A stretch of 64,000 nt of DNA from assembly GCA_016871315.1 (NCBI GenBank), contig VFZE01000007.1:62001-126000 (forward strand), in the 5' to 3' direction. This stretch comes from Acidimicrobiia bacterium (GTDB taxonomy: Bacteria; Acidobacteriota; Terriglobia; Bryobacterales; Bryobacteraceae). How positions within the stretch are numbered: position 1 is the first letter of the stretch; every line of letters begins with the position of its first letter. Below, piece after piece: positions 58,178-64,000 of the stretch. Under the pieces are notes generated by a model. It saw only the letters and a program-made list of their open reading frames with translations. It ran no database searches and was not told where the DNA came from. The position numbers and the translations under genes were made by a program.

Positions 58178-59656
58178 ATGGCGCCGGCAGCCGCATACTC
58201 AATCAAACCAGTGTTGGCGATTCTGGTTTCGTTGGCTGGCGCGCTGCTAATCGCCCGTACCGGAGAGGCCAGGGCCAACCTGCGGGAGTTTTGGTCGGTG
58301 GCGGCGGGCGTGCTGAAACTGGCCCTTGTCGGCTCGATGATTCCCGACGTGGTAGGGGGAAGGGCGCCCCAATGCCTCTTGTTTGAAATCCTGCCGGGCA
58401 TGGATCTGGCATTTCGCGTGGACGCGTTGGGCCTGCTCTTCGCTCTCGGCGCTTCGGTTCTCTGGATCGCGACTTCGCTTTACTCCATCGGCTACATGCG
58501 CAAGCTCGGAGAGCACGCCCAAACACGTTACTTCGCCTGCTTTTCCCTTGCGCTTTCCGCCACTCTGGGAGTGGCCTTCTCCGCGAATCTGTTCACCTTG
58601 TTCCTCTTCTATGAAGCGTTGACTTTGGCCACTTATCCGCTTGTGGCTCATAAGCAGACCGCCGAAGCCAAGGCGGGCGCGCGCAAGTACATTATTTATC
58701 TGCTGGGCTCGGCCAAGTTGTTCCTGCTGACCGCGATTATTCTCACCTACAACCTGGCGGGAACTCTGCAATTTCGCGGCGAGGGAATCTTTCCGGAAAC
58801 GGTCGTGCACAATCAGCCCACGCTGCTGTGGGTTGTGTTCGCGTTGTTCCTGTACGGTTTCGCCAAGAATGCCTTGATGCCGCTCCATAGCTGGCTGCCT
58901 GCAGCGATGGTTGCCCCGACCCCTGTCAGCGCGCTCCTGCATGCGGTGGCCGTCGTGAAGACGGGCGTCTTCTCCACTGTCAGGGTTTTTGTTTTCGTCT
59001 TCGGAGGAGGTGCGATGGGAACTCTCGGCGTGGATCAACTGGCGCTGGGTGTTTCCGCGCTCACCATTCTTGGCGGCGGGCTGCTGGCGCTACGCCAGGA
59101 CAACTTGAAGGCCCGTCTTGCCTTTTCCACCGTCAGCCAGCTTTCTTATATTGTTCTGGGGACGGCGCTGCTGAGTTCCAGCGGACTGCTGGGCGGCGTT
59201 GCTCATATCACCAGTCACGCGTTTACTAAGATCACTCTGTTCCTCTGCGCCGGTTCGATTTATGTTTCGGCTCATAAGACTCAAGTAAGCCAGCTGTCCG
59301 GAATCGCTAGGCGGATGCCGTGGACTATGGGTGCATTCTCGCTTGCATCGTTCAGCCTCGTGGGAATTCCACCCGCAAGTGGATTCGTCTCCAAGTGGTA
59401 CCTGGCCGTGGGCGCGGTCGAACGGGGCAATGGCTGGCTGCTCGGGGTCCTGCTGGTCAGTTCGCTGCTGACCGCCGCTTACTTGGGGCCGGTCCTCTAC
59501 AAGGCCTATTTCGAGCAAGCAGCCGATTCCGGCCATGACGAGATTCGTGAAGTGCCCTGGATGGTTATTCCGCTGGTGTTCAGCGCGGCCGCCAGCTTGC
59601 TCCTCGGCTTGTACCCGGACGCTTTCTTGAAGCTGGCTGCGAGAGTGACGTGGTGA
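58178..59656 (+). CDS. MrpD/NuoM-like antiporter subunit, first copy
   Basis: 492 aa, about 14 TM helices, Proton_antipo_M domain. Key charged residues: Glu in LFLFYEALTLATYPLVAHKQ, Lys in FAKNALMPLHSWLPAAMVAP, His in ALLHAVAVVKTGVF and Lys in VSKWYLAVGAVERG. The sequence is nearer to MrpD/HyfB-like subunits than to canonical NuoL: it lacks the long C-terminal lateral helix and stops right after TM14. It stands where nuoL normally is. Confidence 0.85.
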   Translation: MAPAAAYSIKPVLAILVSLAGALLIARTGEARANLREFWSVAAGVLKLALVGSMIPDVVGGRAPQCLLFEILPGMDLAFRVDALGLLFALGASVLWIATSLYSIGYMRKLGEHAQTRYFACFSLALSATLGVAFSANLFTLFLFYEALTLATYPLVAHKQTAEAKAGARKYIIYLLGSAKLFLLTAIILTYNLAGTLQFRGEGIFPETVVHNQPTLLWVVFALFLYGFAKNALMPLHSWLPAAMVAPTPVSALLHAVAVVKTGVFSTVRVFVFVFGGGAMGTLGVDQLALGVSALTILGGGLLALRQDNLKARLAFSTVSQLSYIVLGTALLSSSGLLGGVAHITSHAFTKITLFLCAGSIYVSAHKTQVSQLSGIARRMPWTMGAFSLASFSLVGIPPASGFVSKWYLAVGAVERGNGWLLGVLLVSSLLTAAYLGPVLYKAYFEQAADSGHDEIREVPWMVIPLVFSAAASLLLGLYPDAFLKLAARVTW

Positions 59657-59874
59657 AACCGAAGCGCTGGCTTTATGCGGGTCTGGCTGCGCTCGCCTTG
59701 GGCGAGATCGCGATACCGCGCCTGTTGGCCCCGGAGAAGGCCCATTTCTGGTTTGAGGATCTGCCGGCCTGGGGAGCAATCTACGGCCTCGTCTCCTGCG
59801 TGGCGATCATTGTGATCTCCAAGCTGCTTGGCAAGCTGTGGCTGACGCGCCGGGAGGACTACTATGACTCCTGA
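59653..59874 (+). CDS. 73-aa membrane protein between two antiporter subunits
   Basis: Start GTG 59653 overlaps the previous stop (GTGA). Two TM helices (LYAGLAALALGEIAIPRLLA; WGAIYGLVSCVAIIVISKLL) flank a short aromatic loop AHFWFEDLP, and the tail is RREDYYDS. It overlaps the next gene by 11 bases. I do not recognise the family. Its position and coupling suggest a subunit or assembly factor of the complex I membrane arm. Confidence 0.7.
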   Translation: MKPKRWLYAGLAALALGEIAIPRLLAPEKAHFWFEDLPAWGAIYGLVSCVAIIVISKLLGKLWLTRREDYYDS

Positions 59875-61627
59875 GTGGGTTCATCCGGGCCTCTTGCTGA
59901 TCGCCGGCGCCTGCCTTGTGCCGTTGCTGAAGGGCCGCGCCAGGCGCCTTGCGATTTTGCTGCTGCCTGCTGCGGCATTCCTGATCTGTGCAGCGATGAA
60001 GCCCGGAACTTATGGCGTGGTGAGCTTCCTTGGCCAGGAGTTGGTCTTCGGACGCGTCGACAAGCTGAGCCTCGTGTTTGCCTACGTGTTCTCTCTGCTG
60101 GCTTTTGTCGGTATGGTTTACTCACTGCACACCGGTGACGCCGCGGAGCATGCGACCGCGCTCACCTATGCCGGAGGCGCGCTGGGAGTTGTGTTCGCCG
60201 GGGACTTCTTGTCGCTGTTCCTGTTCTGGGAGTTGACGGCTGTTGCCGCTGCCCTGCTGGTCTGGCTTCGCCGCGAGCCGCGCGCTGTCGCTGCGGGCTT
60301 TCGCTATCTGCTGGTTCACTTGTTCGGAGGACTGTGCCTGCTGGGAGGAATCGTGATGCATTGCTCGCAGACAGGATCGATCGCCTTCGCGGACATGTCG
60401 CCTCATGCCGGCGGCGCGGGGTTTGTTTTGATCCTGGCGGCATTCCTGCTCAACGCCGCTGTTCCGCCGTTGGGCGCCTGGCTTCCGGACGCTTATCCGG
60501 AGGCGACCGCTACAGGAGCGGTGTTCCTTACGGCATTCACCACAAAGTCCGCGGTGTACGCGCTCATCCGGGGATACGCGGGCACGGAAATGCTGGTGTG
60601 GCTGGGAGCTGCGATGGCGGTCTACGGCGTCGTGTACGCAGTGCTCGAGAATGACGCCCGAAGACTCCTTGCCTATCACATTATCAGCCAAGTCGGCTAC
60701 ATGGTCTGCGGCGTGGGAATTGGAACCGACCTGGCTTTGAACGGCGCCGCATCCCACGCTTTCGCCCATATCCTTTATAAGGCTCTGCTGTTCATGGGAG
60801 CGGGAGCGGTTCTGCACGTCACCGGCTTGCGCAAGTTGAATGAGATGGGCGGACTGTACCGGACAATGCCCCTCACGCTCAGCCTCTACATGATCGGCGC
60901 CTTCGCGATTTCCGCGGTGCCGCTGTTCAGCGGCTTTGTAAGCAAGGCGATGGTGGTATCCGCGGCGGCCGAATCGCACCTCACCGCCATCTTCCTCCTG
61001 CTGACGCTGGCCTCCGCGGGCACCTTTCTGCATACGGGGCTGAAGCTTCCCTATTACATGTTCTTCGGACCGGATCGCGCGTTGCGTGCGCAGGAGCCGC
61101 CAAGGAACATGCTTGCAGCAATGGGCCTGGCCGCGGCTGCCTGCGTTTTCATCGGAGTTTTCCCGGGCCTGCTCTACCGCCATCTGCCGTTTGCCGCGGA
61201 CTATGCGCCCTACACCGTCAGGCACGTCACCTCTACGCTCACCCTGCTGGGCTTCACCGCTTTGGGCTTCTTTCTGTTGCTGAAGCACTTGGACCCGGAC
61301 CCTACGCTCAGCCTGGATACGGACTGGATCTACCGCCGAGGCCCTTCGTCTTCTCTCGCGTTGGCTCACGCCTGGCTCGTCAGGCTGGAGGATCTGGTGG
61401 CGCGGATTTCCGATTTCCTGCTGCGGCGCCCGGTGCTGGGAACAGCCGCGCTGCTGAGTAAACTGGACGCGCGCGTCATCGACGCCTCGGCGGTCGGTGT
61501 CGCGCAATTGACGAAGACGCTGAGCCAGGAGGCTCGAACCAAGGTAAGCGGCCATGCCCAGCACTACGCCCTGCTGATGGCGGCGGGCATTCTGGCCGCG
61601 ATTGCGATGGCGGTGCTGATCAAGTGA
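59864..61627 (+). CDS. MrpD/NuoL-like antiporter subunit, second copy
   Basis: 587 aa. The antiporter module has FLFWELTAVAAALLVWLRRE (Glu), LNAAVPPLGAWLPDAYPEAT, FTTKSAVYALIRGYAG (Lys) and HAFAHILYKALLFMGAGAVL (His, Lys). After TM14 a ~115-residue tail follows: LDTDWIYRRGPSSSLALAHA, amphipathic helices, and a last TM (LLMAAGILAAIAMAVLI). The tail resembles in layout the NuoL lateral arm plus anchor, so it may fill the NuoL place at the distal end. Its sequence is otherwise MrpD-like. Confidence 0.83.
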   Translation: MTPEWVHPGLLLIAGACLVPLLKGRARRLAILLLPAAAFLICAAMKPGTYGVVSFLGQELVFGRVDKLSLVFAYVFSLLAFVGMVYSLHTGDAAEHATALTYAGGALGVVFAGDFLSLFLFWELTAVAAALLVWLRREPRAVAAGFRYLLVHLFGGLCLLGGIVMHCSQTGSIAFADMSPHAGGAGFVLILAAFLLNAAVPPLGAWLPDAYPEATATGAVFLTAFTTKSAVYALIRGYAGTEMLVWLGAAMAVYGVVYAVLENDARRLLAYHIISQVGYMVCGVGIGTDLALNGAASHAFAHILYKALLFMGAGAVLHVTGLRKLNEMGGLYRTMPLTLSLYMIGAFAISAVPLFSGFVSKAMVVSAAAESHLTAIFLLLTLASAGTFLHTGLKLPYYMFFGPDRALRAQEPPRNMLAAMGLAAAACVFIGVFPGLLYRHLPFAADYAPYTVRHVTSTLTLLGFTALGFFLLLKHLDPDPTLSLDTDWIYRRGPSSSLALAHAWLVRLEDLVARISDFLLRRPVLGTAALLSKLDARVIDASAVGVAQLTKTLSQEARTKVSGHAQHYALLMAAGILAAIAMAVLIK

Positions 61628-63078
61628 GCGCGTACCCCATCCTGTCCGTGATCACTTTCCTGCCATTGGCGGGAGCGGCGGTCATCCTGCTGACAGGCCA
61701 GCGGCCCGCCCGCTGGATCGCGCTGGTGACCACCGTCGCCACCCTTGGGTTGTCAATGCCTCTCTATCAAGCCTTCGACAAGAGTTCCGGCGCGATGCAG
61801 TTCGCCGAATCCAGACCCTGGATTCCCGCGTGGAGCGTTGTTTACGGGATGGGCGTGGACGGAATCAGCCTGCCCTTCATCTTCCTTTCCGTCGTGCTGT
61901 GCGTTTTGTGCGTAGCCGCCTCCTGGACGGCGATTCAGGAGCGGCCCAGGGAGTTCTACTCCGCCCTGCTGGTGGCCGAAACCGCGATGATCGGGCTGTT
62001 CGCTGCCACCAATCTTTTTCTCTTTTACGTTTTCTGGGAGATCATGATCGTCCCCATGTTCCTGCTGATCGGCGTCTGGGGCGGGGCAGCGCGGATCTTC
62101 GCCGCGTTCAAGTTCTTGCTGTTCACTTTGGCGGGGAGCTTGTTGATGCTGGTGGGCCTGGTCGGGCTGCTGCACACCACCGGGACGCTGGACTTTCAGG
62201 CGCTCACTACTGGTACAAAGCTGAACCCTCAGTTGCAGGCATGGCTTTTCATCGCATTTACCGCTGCCTTCGCCGTGAAGGTTCCGATGTTCCCCGTGCA
62301 CACCTGGCTGCCCGATGCCCACACGGAGGCGCCGACCGCGGGCAGCGTGATCCTGGCCGGCATCCTGCTCAAGATGGGCGGCTACGGGTTGCTGCGCGTG
62401 GCCCTGCCGATCCTGCCCGACGCGGTCCAGCTTTTCTTGAAACCGATGCTGGCGCTCTCCATCATCGCCATCGTCTACGGCGCCTACGTAACTCTCGCGC
62501 AGACTGACGTCAAGCGGCTGATCGCCTATTCCAGCATCAGCCACATGGGCTTCGTCACCTTGGGGATTTTCACTCTCAACCGCGCGGGCGTCGAGGGCGC
62601 GATTCTCCAGATGATCAATCACGGGATCATCACCGGAGCGCTGTTCCTGTGTGTCGGAATGATTTATGAACGCACCCATACCCGAGAGATCGCCGATTAC
62701 GGCGGGCTGTCGAAAGCCGCGCCTGTCTACTCCACGCTGCTGGCGCTATTCTGTCTTGCCGCCGCGGGATTCCCCGGCCTCAACGCCTTTGTCGGCGAAT
62801 TCCTCATCATCGGCGGCGCATTCCGCACCTGGGCCTGGCTGGGCGCCCTGGCAGTCTTCGGAGTGCTGCTGGGCACCACCTACCTGCTTTGGCTGTACTA
62901 TCGCGTGGTCCTGGGCGAGTTGAATCCTGGACTGCGGGGTTTGCGGCTCGAACTCAACGCGCGCGAAGTGATTACGCTGGCCCCGCTGATCTTTCTTGTC
63001 CTGCTGCTCGGCCTTTATCCGGAATCGGTGCTCGGCTATCTCCGGGCCTCGGTGGCGAATCTTCTGGAGGGGCGGTAG
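61624..63078 (+). CDS. nuoM: NADH-quinone oxidoreductase subunit M
   Basis: 484 aa from GTG 61624 (GTGA overlap). Canonical NuoM: MGVDGISLPFIFLSVVLCVL, FYVFWEIMIVPMFLLIGVWG (Glu), VKVPMFPVHTWLPDAHTEAP (Lys), GSVILAGILLKMGGYGLLRV, YSSISHMGFVTLGIFTLN and LFLCVGMIYERTHTREI. It is one of the three proton-pumping antiporter subunits of complex I. Confidence 0.96.
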   Translation: MSAYPILSVITFLPLAGAAVILLTGQRPARWIALVTTVATLGLSMPLYQAFDKSSGAMQFAESRPWIPAWSVVYGMGVDGISLPFIFLSVVLCVLCVAASWTAIQERPREFYSALLVAETAMIGLFAATNLFLFYVFWEIMIVPMFLLIGVWGGAARIFAAFKFLLFTLAGSLLMLVGLVGLLHTTGTLDFQALTTGTKLNPQLQAWLFIAFTAAFAVKVPMFPVHTWLPDAHTEAPTAGSVILAGILLKMGGYGLLRVALPILPDAVQLFLKPMLALSIIAIVYGAYVTLAQTDVKRLIAYSSISHMGFVTLGIFTLNRAGVEGAILQMINHGIITGALFLCVGMIYERTHTREIADYGGLSKAAPVYSTLLALFCLAAAGFPGLNAFVGEFLIIGGAFRTWAWLGALAVFGVLLGTTYLLWLYYRVVLGELNPGLRGLRLELNAREVITLAPLIFLVLLLGLYPESVLGYLRASVANLLEGR

Positions 63079-63081
63079 CCT

Positions 63082-64000
63082 GTGACCGATCTGATCCTGC
63101 TGGCTCCGGAGTTAATCCTTGTCGGCGCGGCATTGACACTGATCCTGACGGCGCGTCATGTTCGGCGCGCCCAGCCGGCGGCCGTGGTCGCGCTGGTGGC
63201 GGCGGTAGGGGCGGCGGGTTTTGGCGTCACCGTCCCGCTGCAAGAATTCGCCGTGGCGTTTGAAGGAATCATCGTACGCGACGGCTATGCGCGATTCTTT
63301 AACGTCGTGTTCACGGCCAACCTGGCCTTGGTAACGCTTCTTTCCGTCAGGCATCTAAATGCCGAGCGAGTCCGGCCCGCCGAGTACCATGCTCTGCTCC
63401 TGCTGGCCACCACCGGCATGATGCTGGCAGGTTCAGCCGTCGATGTGTTGATCCTCTACCTCGGACTGGAATTGATGACCCTCTGCTCGTACTTCCTGGT
63501 GGGGATTACGCGCGACAATCCGATGTCCAACGAGGCGGCCATCAAGTATTTCCTGCTCGGCTCCTTCGCCTCCGCTGTGCTGCTGTACGGAATCGCGCTT
63601 GTCTACGGCGCCACCGGAGCCACGGACTTCGCCGCCATATCCGCAGCCGTCTCGCTTGGACAATCGCCGCTTCTGCTGGCGGGCGTCGCGCTGGTGATCG
63701 GCGGGCTCGGCTTCAAGATCGCCGCGGCGCCGTTTCACGCTTGGGCGCCGGACGCATATCAGGGAGCCAGCCCACCCGTGGCGGCCTTCCTGGCCGCCGG
63801 ATCCAAAGCTGCAGGCCTGGCCGCGCTGGTGCGTCTCTGCCTCTCAGGCTTCGGCCCGGAGCCGGGCATGTGGCGTGGAATCCTTGTGGCTCTGGCGGTG
63901 CTTTCGATGACCATCGGCAGCCTGCTGGCAGTCTCCCAATCCGATATGAAGCGTCTGCTCGCTTATTCTTCCATCGCCCATGCCGGTTATGCCTTGCTTG
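63082..64000 (+). CDS. nuoN: NADH-quinone oxidoreductase subunit N, cut by the window edge
   Basis: 306 residues are visible from GTG 63082, with GGAGGGG upstream; the gene continues to the right. NuoN features: LILYLGLELMTLCSYFLVGI (Glu), AIKYFLLGSFASAVLLYGIA, GLGFKIAAAPFHAWAPDAYQ with GASPPVAAFLAAGSKAAG (Lys), and SQSDMKRLLAYSSIAHAGYA at the edge. It is the last usual gene of nuo operons and starts three bases after nuoM. Confidence 0.95.
   Translation, partial: MTDLILLAPELILVGAALTLILTARHVRRAQPAAVVALVAAVGAAGFGVTVPLQEFAVAFEGIIVRDGYARFFNVVFTANLALVTLLSVRHLNAERVRPAEYHALLLLATTGMMLAGSAVDVLILYLGLELMTLCSYFLVGITRDNPMSNEAAIKYFLLGSFASAVLLYGIALVYGATGATDFAAISAAVSLGQSPLLLAGVALVIGGLGFKIAAAPFHAWAPDAYQGASPPVAAFLAAGSKAAGLAALVRLCLSGFGPEPGMWRGILVALAVLSMTIGSLLAVSQSDMKRLLAYSSIAHAGYALL

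Overview
The window looks like a chromosomal segment of a high-GC Acidobacteriota, most likely of the Solibacter/Bryobacter branch. The evidence is three Oar-like TonB-dependent receptors with an N-terminal carboxypeptidase-regulatory (Cna-B-like) domain, a surface protein with the paired C-terminal domain known as TIGR03437, and many small secreted proteins of the GxWKxDPAKSDFG type. No rRNA, tRNA, CRISPR array or intact insertion sequence was seen.

Layout. 0-6 kb: the tail of one receptor, an internally deleted receptor remnant, a CapA-like phosphoesterase and a full receptor. 6-12 kb: small secreted proteins, a 2Fe-2S ferredoxin, an Spy/CpxP-like protein divergent from a two-component system, and an RRM protein. 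12-20 kb: an O-methyltransferase overlapping glcE-glcF, a HEAT/lipoyl-like hybrid, a hydroxypyruvate-isomerase-like protein, an amidohydrolase and a radical SAM/SPASM protein. 20-27 kb: a NarL-type regulator, murB overlapping a P1 peptidase, an MFS transporter and an orphan HlyD-type adaptor. 27-41 kb: a CmcI-like lipoprotein and an L-rhamnonate-dehydratase-like enzyme divergent from a four-gene secreted cluster (repeat protein, giant heme/HEAT protein, beta-propeller protein, TPR protein). 41-48 kb: a cytochrome/HhH protein, cdaA-cdaR-glmM (c-di-AMP synthesis plus wall precursor), a DUF1080 protein, a polyprenyl diphosphate synthase and a class A beta-lactamase-like protein. 48-55 kb: a glycosyltransferase, then sigma factor, zinc anti-sigma, TonB receptor and a 24-aa ORF, then ispG. 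55-64 kb: a dead phosphofructokinase, a CBS protein, and a complex I membrane-arm operon (nuoJ, nuoK, two MrpD-like subunits separated by a 73-aa protein, nuoM, nuoN) that runs off the right edge.

Three themes stand out. First, at least nine decayed genes lie among intact operons, and several keep only their two ends. Second, many first genes have a -10 hexamer about 6-8 nt before the start codon, which predicts leaderless mRNAs. Third, the tightly overlapping sigma/anti-sigma/receptor unit and the Mrp-like complex I arm are the best candidates for poorly described systems. All functional calls come from reading motifs and layout; no database search was possible.
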